DNA of 64,000 nucleotides from Dermatemys mawii (Eukaryota > Chordata > Testudines > Dermatemydidae). A program made the position numbers and the translations under genes. The notes under the pieces were generated by a model. That model saw only the letters and a list, made by a program, of their open reading frames with translations, was not told where the DNA came from and did not search any database. Positions 40,770-52,800 of this stretch are shown in pieces (positions within the stretch are counted from its first letter, which is position 1; every line of letters begins with the position of its first letter). The stretch spans positions 50,624,460 through 50,688,459 of the forward strand of contig ML677326.1 of NCBI GenBank assembly GCA_007922305.1, given 5' to 3'.

Positions 40770-43313
40770 TGATCCAACCCTAAAATCCTTGCTCAGGTGA
40801 ATCTGAGTCTGATTTGTGTTCCTATAAAGCCTGCAGCACCAGTAACTGAAGATATGACTACAATGCAACATACTGATTTTTTTTTTCAAAAAGATAAAAA
40901 GTAATTTTAGACCCAAAAGAAGATTTTATTGTATTTTTTTAAAAAAGTGATGGAACTGGGAAATATTACAAAATCTCACAGACACAAAATGATTTATTGT
41001 TATTTTAAACTTTTGATGCCAGCAGATTTGGGGACTTGGAGCATTTCTTTGTGGATAAACTCAAATACAACGTTCTGCACATGCACCATATCCAGAAAGT
41101 AAAAATGATCAGGTTAGTTTCACTGACAAGAATCTGAACTGAATGCAAATAACATCAAAGTAATAAATAATGCCTGCCTATTAAATATTATAAAATAATC
41201 TGAAATAATTCAGAACACGAACAGCTGTAAGAAAAAATGTTCTCCAAACCTTCATTTTAGATTATCAACTGTTTTTCTAGAAGCATAGATTGCATCATCA
41301 TATATTTCACACCCCATTTATCCATGTTAAAGTAAACTATTTCTTCTCTAATGACCTCTGTCGTTGTTTGGAAGGTAACATTTTAGATCTGTGATTAGAA
41401 TTACAGTTTTTGATAGTTGTTTTCAGATTTTCCCCCCCATCACAAATACTTTATGGGCACATAGAGACTAAGCAATTTCTCAATGGCTCATCTGCATAAC
41501 TGTACTGTAGCTATTACAATTATAGCTAGCATTATTATTTGAGCTGATTTTATCACTGTTACAGCTCATCTGCTATGTACTGGAAAAACTCATGTGTTGC
41601 TCCATTAGCAAACACCGCATAAAAAAGGGCAACTTTTCATCTTGCTGCTGTTTTATCTGAGGTGCTTTTTAAAAAGCTTCTCAGAACAAAGGAAACACAT
41701 AGCTCTGATATGTGCATTTATGTCTGTATCAAGATATTTATATCACCTATTAATGGGAGCTAAACCATTTGAATTCTGAAAAGAAAAGGGCTTGCAACTG
41801 ATATACACAACAACAGTGAATGGAAAGGGGTGTTCATTAAAGAGAATACGTTTCAATGAAGGTATGTTTCCAACATAATATTTTCATTTTTGTATCTCTA
41901 ATTGTACAGGATTCTTCAATATGGACTCCAAAGAGTAAGTTTTGTTCATAAGTGTGAAAAGTTGTCTTTTTAATGTATGGTTTACTGTGCATATATTTCC
42001 TTTTATTTAGTGTTAACAACACTTCTCACAAACGTATAGTTATGGTCTCATATACAGAGGTGCTCAGTACATGTACATCTCATTGGTCAAGCAAATGCTC
42101 AGAACCTCTAAAAGTCATGCCACAAGGCTCCAGTCTGAAAAACAGGCTTGTAACACTATTCTAATTGGAAAATAATTCCAACTCTAACCACTAATATGAA
42201 TCTTGAATACAGTCGACAAAAAGGATATCATCGCCTTCACCAAACAGAAGCATATCACAACTATGCCTTCCTTCAAACTTGGCCCATGGTTGGGGGATGG
42301 GACAGCCAACTCAGTGCTTGCCTACAGCACCAAAATCTGGGAGAAAAGATATCTGAGCACTTACTGTCACAGTGTTTCTGTCTGTTTTAGTTCATCACCT
42401 GCCGCTGCCTTTGCTATGCTTCCAGGATGCCTCAAGACTTCACGCTTTGAGGCTACATCAAGACATCTTGACACAGACTCGAAGTAGGATGCCTCGGGGC
42501 AGCCTTGAAGCAGAGCAAAGGCGGTCGTGGATAAATGAATGAAACTAGAAGAAAAACTAATAGCAAATGAGTGGCTGGTTGCAAGGAGCAAGTGATTCTG
42601 AATGGTATCAGAAGTAAAGCTTATGTGGATAGGGGCCGAAAATGGACTTGCCTAGAGAAATATCTAATCTTAGGCCAACCTTAGCTCTCCTATACTATAA
42701 ACAATATTTTCCCTCCAAAGCATGTAATTGACTTCAATCTATAAGTCAATCTATTATTGCACACATTTTATATTATCCTGTTTATTATGCTCCCATCCCT
42801 CTTTCAAGCACTTTGATCCTCAACATCACCAATATAGACTGTTACTAAAATTCCTACTATATCATCCCAAAACACACACACAAAGTTAGGATATTAAATT
42901 TATGTAGTGAACTCATTTTAGATGGATACTTTAATAATATCAGTATACATCTCAAAGTGAATCAGGAAACATCCGTATAAATAAATCATTCCAATTAATT
43001 TGACAGTAAAATGAACAAAAGTATCTAATCAAATTAGAAAGCACAGAAGAAATACTCATGGCAGTAAGGGTATCAATAATAAATGATTGGCTGACATGAA
43101 AGATATTCCAGATATTGTATTAGGATTTATTATACCAGATGTGTTAGATAAATGAAAACACACTATCAAAAAATTCTTCCTGAATATTGGGAGTAATGAG
43201 ATAAATGAATGGATAAACAAACAGTTATTTCATTCAGCAAAATATTAGTACAAAGATAACTTGAATTACTTCTTGGAAAACCTTTGTAAATATTAAGTTA
43301 AATATATGCATGT
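40770..43313. other. AT-rich sequence with one palindrome
   Basis: No supported gene. A 25-nt segment at 41911-41935 has a pyrimidine-rich acceptor and a GTAAGT donor but nothing to join. The palindrome at 42391-42539 is listed separately. Confidence 0.4.
42391..42539. repeat. imperfect 149-bp palindrome
   Basis: TTCATCACCTGCCGCTGCCT... is answered in inverse by the sequence ending ...GGCGGTCGTGGATAAATGAA, roughly 70% paired over arms of about 74 bp, centred near 42465. Because the arms pair, the two strands encode similar peptides (AFAMLPGC on +, AFALLQGC on -). It may be a foldback transposon or other hairpin repeat. Confidence 0.7.
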
Positions 43314-43462
43314 AATGTTGTTGTGGCCATGTTGGTCCTAGAATATTAGAGATACAAAGTGCATGAGAATTTTTATTGAACAAATTTCCGTGCATCTCAA
43401 AATCTTGTCTGTCTCACCAAACAGAAGTTGGTCCAATAAAAGACATTACCTCACTCAAGTTA
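43314..43462. mobile_element. rearranged Penelope-like tail fragment of another subfamily
   Basis: TTGTTGTGGCCATGTTGGTCC at the left matches one PLE tail family in + orientation. CACCAAACAGAAGTTGGTCC followed by AATAAAAGACATTACCTCAC at the right matches the same family in inverse. So the fragment is internally inverted. Confidence 0.6.
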
Positions 43463-44017
43463 AACTTAAAAATTTAAGCATATAAAAAGTAAAGAAATTT
43501 TCAGTTAAGGTTTGCAGAATTAGTCTAGACTGTCTATCCTGTGCATGTCACAAATGCCTCAGTCACAAAATTATCTGCAACATGGGACCACTTATGTAAC
43601 CATACATCTTGGAAACCAGCTGAAAACCAGGCATAGTGAGCTAATGATCAAAAGAAAGAAAGAATGTTAACAAGAAAACATTCTGACTATGTGAAAAAAT
43701 TAACTTGGTGGTAATGATATATGTCCATTTCACGTATTCCAGGACAGATGATTTCAGTAAAAAAAGTCAATGTAGGTTCACTAAGTCTGAGAAACCATTT
43801 CCACCTTCACCACAAATGCAGCAATTAATCAAAGAATGCTAATTAAGAATGTACATGAAGTAGTGTCATGGATCTACAGGACCTCTCCTATGCTGTAGGT
43901 TTTAAACTTTCTCTTGAAGCAAACCCTTCACCATGCTCAACTGCCAAAGAGACTCATTCTTCCTCCACTGTAGGCCATGCATCCTCACTGCCTCCTAGAC
44001 GGAGCTACTGGGCTCCA
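43463..44017. other. sequence without a supported gene
   Basis: AT-rich. The 87-codon + frame at 43868-44131 overlaps the CR1 end and has no domain. Confidence 0.4.
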
Positions 44018-44605
44018 TCACAGAATATCAGGGTTGGAAGGGACCTCAGGAGGTCATCTAGTCCAATACCCTGCTCAAAGCAGGACCAATCCCCAACTAA
44101 ATTATCCCAGCCAGGGCTTTGTCAAGCCTGACCTTAAAAACCTCTAAGGAAGGAGATTCTACCACCTCCCTAGGTAACCCATTCCAATGCTTCACCACCC
44201 TCCTACCGAAAAAGATTTTCCTAATATCTAACCTAAACCTTCCCCACTGCAATTAGAGACCATTACTCCTTGTTCTGTCATCTGGTACCACTGAGAACAG
44301 TCTAGATCCAAGCTCTTTGGAATGCCCTTTCAGGTAGTTGAAAGCAGCTATCAAATCTTCCCTCAATCTTCTCTTCTGTAGACTAATCAATCCCAGTTCT
44401 CTCAGCCTGTCCTTGTAAGTTATGTGCTCCAGGCCCCTAATCATTTTTGTTGCCCTTCTCTGGACTCTTTCCAATTTTTCCCACATCCTTTTTGTAGTGT
44501 GGGCCCCAAAACTGGACACAGTACTCCAGATGAGGTCTTACCAATGTTGAATAGAGGGGAACAATCACATCCCTCGATCTGCTGGCATTCCTGCCTGACA
44601 CTCTT
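44018..44605 (-). mobile_element. CR1 LINE 3' end
   Basis: Minus strand. The 3' end is CACAGAATATCAG in inverse, the ATTCTRTG-type CR1 terminus, followed by GGTTGGAAGGGACCTCAGGA and GGTCATCTAGTCCAA. The minus frame 44253-44519 gives [20 protein letters not shown] and [20 protein letters not shown], the last part of the CR1 reverse transcriptase. Only the last 590 bp remain, a typical 5' truncation. Confidence 0.92.
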
Positions 44606-45088
44606 GAAGCCTAGCCAGTATTTACAGTGACATCTCAAACACCATTTTAAAAACAGAAAAGGATTAATTAGTCAAATAGAACAACATTGGAAGTTCTTAG
44701 GTTAGCATAGAGAAATAAAAGATTAAAACATAGTCAATTCTGATAAAGCCACAATTCACTAGCCATGCTGTAGTGAACTCTATTTGCAGACTGTCTCTCT
44801 GACTTCCTTCCTTAGTCAGTTCCCAGGTCAGAGTCCAAGCTCCTTCCAGAGCCCACACTTATCACCCCACCTTACACATTCCAGTCCTTTTTTCTTGATG
44901 GAGGAGGGAGGTTGTCTCTATTCAGCTCGCCTGCTAAGGTAAGAGGTGGGGAAATCCTCCTCCCTCTGGATCATTCTTTGCTAGGTGTCCATGTCCTGGT
45001 GAATGGTTTCCCATTGTCTTCTCAGATTTTCCACTGATGCAGGTAAACCTTGTCCAGTGTTTTTAATGATTCATTCAGTCAGCTAGGC
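44606..45088. other. sequence without a supported gene
   Basis: No domain or repeat family recognised between the CR1 and the CA repeat. Confidence 0.4.

Positions 45089-45116
<28 letters not shown>
45089..45116. repeat. (CA)n microsatellite
   Basis: Fourteen uninterrupted CA units. Confidence 0.98.
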
Positions 45117-45120
<4 letters not shown>

Positions 45121-45307
45121 GTCTTCCCTGAGAATCAGCAATCATTCTCCTTCCCACCCCATGCCCCGGGTAGCAATGCAAAATATAGGGGGGAACAGAC
45201 ACAAACACAGGACTCAAAAATATTACTACAAATTCTCACTTGCTGACAACTAGTTATTCCAGATCAGTGTGGGTATGGAAGTGTGAAACATATTCTTATT
45301 TGTTAAG

Positions 45308-45415
45308 ATTGTAAGCTCTTCTAGGCAGAGACTTGGTCTTCATATTTGTTTGCAAAGTACACAGTGTACTGCTGGTACTCTGCAAATACATTTTGAATGC
45401 TTATTAATAATCTAT
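45308..45415 (+). repeat. ancient L2-like fragment
   Basis: ATTGTAAGCTCTTCTAGGCA followed by GAGACTTGGTCTTCATATTTG, then GCAAAGTACACAGTG and CTCTGCAAATAC follow the amniote L2-type 3' end. Confidence 0.5.
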
Positions 45416-48400
45416 TTTGAATTTATTAAATAATTCATACTCAGTCTGAAATATAGTATTTTACCCATGAGTATATGCAGAAAGTGATAGAACAAACTGT
45501 TACAGCAGATGGAAAATTCTGCAGATAGTTCAGTTTATAGAAAAGTATTTATTCATTATAGACTACTATCATATTTTGAAAAAGCATGAATCCAGAACAA
45601 GAAAAGTTTGATCAATTGCAAAATGTCTTAACTAACCTGAGCTAAATAAATGTTTATGCTAACTATAAATAAGATCCAACTAGAAATCAGGGCCTAAATA
45701 AAAAGGCAATACAATCAAAAGCTTCTTCACAAGACATCTGCAAAAGGCCTTCACAAAGGAGATACTTCACACACTACAAACTCACCATTTTCTGAAACAG
45801 AACAAAAATATCTAAAGGTAAAATACTGAAATGCAGCTAACACTAGGAAATGCTACAAAAGTATCAAGGTTTTGGAAATGTATAAGTTCTGATCCAAAGC
45901 CCACTGAAATCAATAGGAGACCTTCCATTCACTTCAAAGGCCTTTGGATCAGGTCCTTAAATGAAGAATATCCTGCAAATGAAGAGTCTCTACCTTAAGT
46001 GTAACTAAATCAACATTATTGAATAAAACAGACACACCCAAATGAAAACAAAGAATCCTGTACTAGTAAAATACTATTAGAATTCAGAGGCTAAATTCAC
46101 TGTTCTCAATGGCATTCTGCATTTTTATTCAAGTGGTGAGTTTGGCCCACAGAATGTCCAAGACAGCAAGTATTTTGCACCTCAGTGACTTTGCATACCA
46201 GTCAGCAGAAAAAAACATCCTTATCTGCTAGATAAATTCTGAAGTATAACCAAAACTCCCCAGGTGGAGAGTTTTTTATTCCAAACTGTTTGAGCATTAA
46301 ATGCTATTATGGTCTTAGGAGATCTTATTAACTATCATAAAGGTGAAAGCAATTTAATGCACATATTTGTTAAGTTCATACTCTAAGTGAAATAGCCCCC
46401 TAAGACTGCAAATGTAGTAACTATAATCTATATGTAAAGAAATCCTTGTTTCAAAAACCAGTTTATTTTTTTTCCCCTTAAAGAAGGTTCCTGCACTTGA
46501 GTAATAGTTTCTTTACTGACTAATCAGGAATTACAAGGGGATTGCACTTAAAACAGTTGACAGGAAGTCTTTGTGCTCTCATAAAATAATAAGCATTACC
46601 TTATCAAGGTTCCAGAAACATTATATTTTACTTGCTATAAACTGGTCTTGGAAACCTGAAGATTTAACAATAAAATTTATATTCAACTTTCCCCTCATGA
46701 GTCATGAAAAAAACAGTAAAGATAGCAAGTTCAAACTCTTGCTATTTCCTTTTCTCTAAGATAAAACTCTCAAATGTGTGCGGGCGCAAACACAACCCCT
46801 CCCCCATAAAACAAAACACACTCTGATCCTGATTTACAAATACATCTCTATAATTTTCACCCTATTCGAGTTTTGTATTTTGTGGCCTCTCAGCCTGCAT
46901 TCTCCTTCCTTATTACAGTACTTTCAAGTCATTATGTGGAAAAATTACTGTATCCCAAAACTTGATCCCCTTGCACTCAATGGAAAAATATCCTAGTGAT
47001 TTCAGCAGCATTAAGTTTGGGCCAGTAAATATAGCAAAGACAAGATCAGCTTTTAAACAGAAACAACTTCTAATACCGAGAAATCCTTAACGAATGTAAA
47101 GGCTTAAAATAAAATTAAAATTTTAAGATGCCCAAAGTACCAATAATGTGTAGCACTCTCAAAGGAAAATTATGCCAAATTGTATTTCATATCTTCAGAT
47201 GTAGACTCTGATCAAGAAGCATTTAAGTAAATACTGTGCCAAAATAAAGAATTTTCTTCTACAATTTAATCCTTATTCACTCCTGTGGTTACAGAATCAC
47301 CTGATTGCATGAGTGTTATGTCCTTTCAATCTGGATTACTTGGTTCAATTTAAGGAAAGAGCAAAGAAAGAAAGAAAAATATTAAATCTCTGTGAGACAG
47401 TATAGTATGCATGAGACATTCTGAAAAAGTAGTTTTGTTAAAACAGGGAATGCCACTGCAGGCTAGCAATGGGACCCAGTTTACTCTTAAAGGTACAGTA
47501 TATAGAAAAGAGCCTGACCATTATATACACCACAACCTGACGCTAAGTTGTAACACCACACACTTTATCCCGCCCATTTTTTCTTCATGGGATTCCTAAA
47601 ATACTCCAGCTTACATAGCAACTGTGCTGTATTCAGATATTAGGCCCATCTTGCTCATCAGTATCATGGACCATACTGAATTTTCAAATATTGATCTTGA
47701 TTTTACAATTTATTCAGTGTTCAAATCTGCACTTATCTCTAGGTTCTACAGGCAACCAAATGTCTTTTTTTTCTTTCACATTATCTATATAAGAAGATTC
47801 TAGGATTGTCACTCTGAAGCCTAGAATATCTGTTGAGCCAACATGAAGAAACGGAAATGGCCACAAGCATGGATGAGAATGCTTTTTTATTAGAATACCA
47901 TCAGGTTCAATCATCCCTGGGCTTTTCAGTCTGCTACCATCCAATTTCAGTTCACAGCCGTTTTTGGTTTGTTTCCCCACCTCCCGCCCCCAACTTTACA
48001 AATTACACTCAGGCAACAATGTGTGTGAGTGTGTGTGAGAGAATGAGTGAGTATGTATGTCTATCACATTATTTCCATTAATTCTACCATTGCAATCTAG
48101 AGGGTGCTCTTTTCTTTCCATGGCTAACATGTGTACATTATTGCAACAATTTCACTTGAAGAATTTTCTCTGTTTTTACTCCTACTCAGAGGATTCCTTT
48201 TTTTGCCTTGTTGTGGACTTTAAAAACTACTGTTAGGAAACCCTGTCACTTCTCATCAACGGCATCCATACCTCAACTGCCAGACCTGAGCAATCACCAG
48301 GGATGTTTGCTTTAGGCCCAAGAAAAACAAGATGACTTGAATTTACAAGAAATTCTAAACTAATTTCAAGATAACAAAAAACAGCTGGTGTTTAACAACA

Positions 48401-49135
48401 TTCATGTGTGAAAGACAAAATTTGCTCACTGCCAGGATTAAGAAGACAGGAGTTTTATTTGTTCTTTAGCATCCAAGTTCATCCAGAAAATTGTCACTTT
48501 TGAGCTTGTCATTAAAAGAAGGATCATTAATAAGTTGGCATGCCTAGCATGCTAACAGGAAAGTATAGCACCGTTCCTCACCACATGAGAATGATTAGCC
48601 ATAAAAATGTTTACACAGATGCTCAGTCAAGATATAGCAGGAGAAGAGGGAGCAGTGGCTGGCTGTCCATCCACCTGCTGTTGGCTCCTTTGGCACCACT
48701 CCTGCCATACCAAATCAAAGGGAGGACTGAGTTAGTGAGTTCCTAGGTGGATGACCTGATCTATTCCAGTTCTCATTGCTTCAAGTTCCAATTGCTTACT
48801 GAAAGAATAACAAGGTTTAATATGTTTTTTTAAATAAATTTATTTGAAAAAATAAAACATAAAATATCACTAGGGCTAACTATACATCTTACCGAATTAG
48901 TTAAGGGTTAAACTATATAATTATCAAATTAAGGACAATTAAACAGGTCAAGTCATCAGCTTAGTCAAATCATCAACTTTATACAGAGATAATCGGTTCT
49001 TCATTCTAAAATAGGAAGTTCATAGAGGTTCAGTTCATTTAGTTACAAACCACTATCAGACAATTTTTACTCAGGGCAGTGAAACCATCCTTCAGGTGAA
49101 TGAACAGATGAGAATCAGAATCAAATTTGCATCTA
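45416..49135. other. AT-rich sequence
   Basis: No supported gene. The 88-codon minus frame at 47714-47980 is the most protein-like, but it has no domain, splice partner or repeat match. A short TG-rich run lies at 48018-48060. Confidence 0.4.
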
Positions 49136-49893
49136 TATTGCAACTTCCTAATGTCTGAAAACCGGCCCAACCCTGTCCCACTTTTCTCCTCTAAAGCCCC
49201 ACCCCGGTCCTGCTCCTTGCCCCAAAGCCATGCCCATGTCTCTTCTCTCAAAGCCCTGCCCATCCACTCATTCCTCTCCTCTCCACTCCTCCCTATCACT
49301 CTCTGCTCTCCACCTCAACTCCAGCATGAATAGCCCCAAAAGACTTACAAACCCCATCTCCAGCAGGCTGCCTGGGAGTGCAGGTCAGAAGAATGCTGCA
49401 GCCGCAAGGGCGCAGTCAAGCAGCCCTGCTGGCAAGCTAGAACATGGACTAACAGCCCTGCCACCTCCTTTTGTGCTGCCTGCGTGGCATCCCCCTTGCC
49501 TGCCTGCTTGTTCAAGCCTTCCAGGCCATAGAGCTGCCTGAGAATGTAGCCAAGGGAAGCACTGGCTGGCAGAGAAGCTAATCTTCCTTCCCTCCTCAGG
49601 CATGTTTCATGTCTGCTGGGAGCCCCTTAGCCAGCTTGCCACGGGCCTCCGCACTCTGTCCTCCCCTGCAGCCCTGAAAACCCTGCTCCTCAAATGGGCT
49701 GCCTGTGGCCCAAGCCAGTGCATGCAGACCAAGCCACCACGCCAGGGCTGGGCAACAGGCTACCACTTCCCCCTACCTCATGGTAACCAGACTTTTAGTG
49801 TCTGATCTGTAGATTGCACTAGACACTGCTAGATTCTCTTTTCGACCAGACATTCTGGTCAAAAACTGGACATCTGGCAAACCTAGCAATATC
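49136..49893. mobile_element. GC-rich DNA transposon related to the 11-kb element
   Basis: The left end TTGCAACTTCCTAATGTCTG and the inverse of the right end (TTTGCCAGATGTCCAGTTTT) are related termini. Near the right end CGACCAGACATTCTGGTCAA is itself palindromic. The interior is C-rich with CCCAACCCTGTCC- and CCCCACCCCGGTCC-type phrases. Frames here (49039-49805) come from base composition. Boundaries are approximate. Confidence 0.55.
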
Positions 49894-52800
49894 TCCTTCA
49901 GATCTGCAGGAGAACTGGGGGGCTCAGTATGTCCTAGATACAAACATAATCCAATCCCACCATAGTGATCAAAGTCCATCCTGTGGTTAGTCTGGGAAGT
50001 TTCCCTGTGGCAAGCTATTTCCTTTACAAGTGTATTGCTGCAACCACAGACCAGATGGGTCTCAAAAAGAGGAAAAACATGAGCCAAATCTTAGGAAGTG
50101 GCAAAAGCCAGCACATCTGGAATAATCTGGCCATTCCCACACAGTGTCAGCATCCAGTGTAGACATCAACGAATCTGTAAAAATAATTGATTGCCCAGCA
50201 AAATCATTTACTTGCCCACTTCAAAAGCCAGAACAGATGTGTGAGAGAAATACATTTAAAATACATCTCATGACAGCTGTAACACAAGTTCCTTCACAAA
50301 CAAAAACTGCAAAGGAATGAATTGATTGGATGAAAGATTCACAGTGTTTTCTGTGTTAAAAGGCATAGCTGCTTCTCCCTTCTCAAAGCAAAAAGCTATT
50401 TCAAAACTTCAATACGAATTCCATTCAAACAGGAGACACTGAAGTTTACATTAAGGGCTTGTCTTTGCTGCAGTGTTTACCTGAAGTAGCCTAGTCTGAG
50501 TGGGAGAAGCCACATTGAAAAATACTTGAGCTATACAAAATGACTGCATTAGCAGCTGATGAACTGTGCTAACTTGAGCAGCAGCCTTTAGCTGTATCCT
50601 CACTTCATTCTTAGCTCAAGCATCAGCAGCACTCAAGCATCAACCCACATGCCTAAGAACCATCAAGCTCAAGTTTAACACCATTATACTCAAGCTACAG
50701 ATTTTGCATGTGGATGAGTGTTGACTTACAGGCAACACTTGAGTTTTATCATGAGCTAATGTTGCAATGAAAGCCATCCCCGAGTCAGTAGTCAAATATG
50801 ATATTTCTTTCACATATTCTTTTCAAACACCTTTGGAATGAGGAGTTGTTGCACCACTTGATCCCTGTGCACAGGGAAAATTAAGAAATTCCCACATGCC
50901 ACCTTTGGGGAACCAGAGGATGCAAATTTTGATGCAATGATGATCCAATGGATCAAAAGACATTAAAAAGCAGAACCTAGCAGAAAATTTCTGACCCAAG
51001 TTTTTAAATAATTTTTGTTGAAAAATAACCATTTTCAGACATCAGAAATTTCTATCTTTTTTTATAGATTTTTTCTTGAAATTAAAAGAAAAAAATGCTG
51101 TTTCATGTGTTTCAAATGACTGTTTTATCCTTTTCCTCCACTCTCCTCCCCTCCACTTTTTTTTCCCTTTTGACCCTTCTCATCAGCAAAATGGAAAAGA
51201 GGAGAAGAATGGGATAAAAGTAAAGAATGGGGTAAAAATAAAAAGGGGGAAAGAGGTTAGGAGGAAAGAAAAATGTTGAAAGTTAGAGTTTTAAAATAAA
51301 AATATTTTCAAAAGAAAATAAAGTCAAATACAAACAATTTATTTTCAAAAGCTGCTAACTGAAAATTACTTATTTTTTCCATATGTTCAACCCCCTCCTC
51401 ATATTTGACCAACTCGATAGAAAACTGGAGACAATGGCAAACAGCAGAGGACAGGCAGAAATATTTGGAATTTGTGTCACATGGCCACAAATTTGTATAA
51501 CACCACACTTAAACAAGGTAACCAAGAAAGATAATCCAGGCTGAAAGCACAGCCTCTACAATGCAAAGCCTTTAAAATTGCTGACCACTTAAATCAAGCC
51601 CGCATTAGCCCATTTACTTTAAGGGCCTTTCTGGTAAAAATAAATAAATAAAATAAAATCCAGACATGCTACTACTCAGGGAATATCATAACCTTCAAAG
51701 TAGTGTTGGAAAGCCCTGTGAATCCTACTCTGCCCTCTGTAATGGGGAGTTGGGTGAGAGAGAATGTGATGCCTAATTCGCACAAAGAATACTTGAGGCT
51801 TACTCTTTTTCCCACACAATATCCATTTTAGCCATGCTTAAATCCCACTTACCAGGACCTGCCACTCAAAGTTTCTGTCCAGTGAAACAATAAATGCAGG
51901 ACAATGCCCATGTCCCTGCACCCAGAACCTTACCATGATTGAAGCCCATACCCTGACCTAATCTATGCATAAAACACAATTTTACATTATATGACCATGA
52001 CGCCAGGTGATCAAAAGACTCATACAATCAACTGAGAATACCACAATCCCAGCAGCACACAGAAAAAGAATCCAATGATTAATCAAAAGAATCAAAAATT
52101 CCAGTAAACCTCAAAAAGACCAGAGTCCAACCAAGCCACACCATGCTATCTGCAAATCAAGACAATTAAAGAATCAACAAAGCCACATGAAATGAGAGCT
52201 CGGATCTCAAGGTTATGCAAGATGAAATAGGAAAAAAAAAATCTGTTTCTGCTGTGCGAAATCCCTTTATGGATGACATGAGCCCTGGATGAGCCAATCA
52301 CAGATCCAGTTAAAGGGGACAACAATTGGCCATTTAAGGCCCCTTACCCCCCACCTTGTAAGGATGAGGCTTCCCTCACCAACATGCTCTGCATGAGGTC
52401 CAGAAAGCATTGCATCCATCTCTCCACTCTACAAAGATGGATCATCTATGACAAATGGTGCATTGTAACAAAGAAAAGAACACAGTGTGGAAAATGTGGT
52501 ATGTCACTCCAACTCTCCTAGAAAATATGCACAGCCCCCCAAAAGCTGAATATCATAAATTTCAGAAAGAGAAAAACTTTAGTTCTTTGAGAAAAGGCCA
52601 AAGTCAGTAAGAGGAATAAGGAAGAGGGTCATGACAAAGAGAAAGAGAAGGAAGAGGCCAAACAAAGTCATTTTAAAAAAAAAAGAAAAGAGAGAAGATG
52701 GAGCAAAAAGCCAAAGAACTACCTACCACTTTTATAGGTTACATAGGCTAATCCCAACCTGGAGCCAGATTTTCTAGGGTCACTTGAAGATCATCTTTCT

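Noticed and set aside
47714..47980. 88-codon minus frame that looks protein-like
   Set aside because: No homologous family recalled, no splice or promoter context, and no second piece of a processed pseudogene nearby.
49039..49805. Proline- and serine-rich frames on both strands
   Set aside because: Composition effect of the GC-rich DNA transposon at 49136-49893.
50452..50760. Possible Harbinger-like element
   Set aside because: A left terminus is recognisable but no right terminus or duplication could be found.
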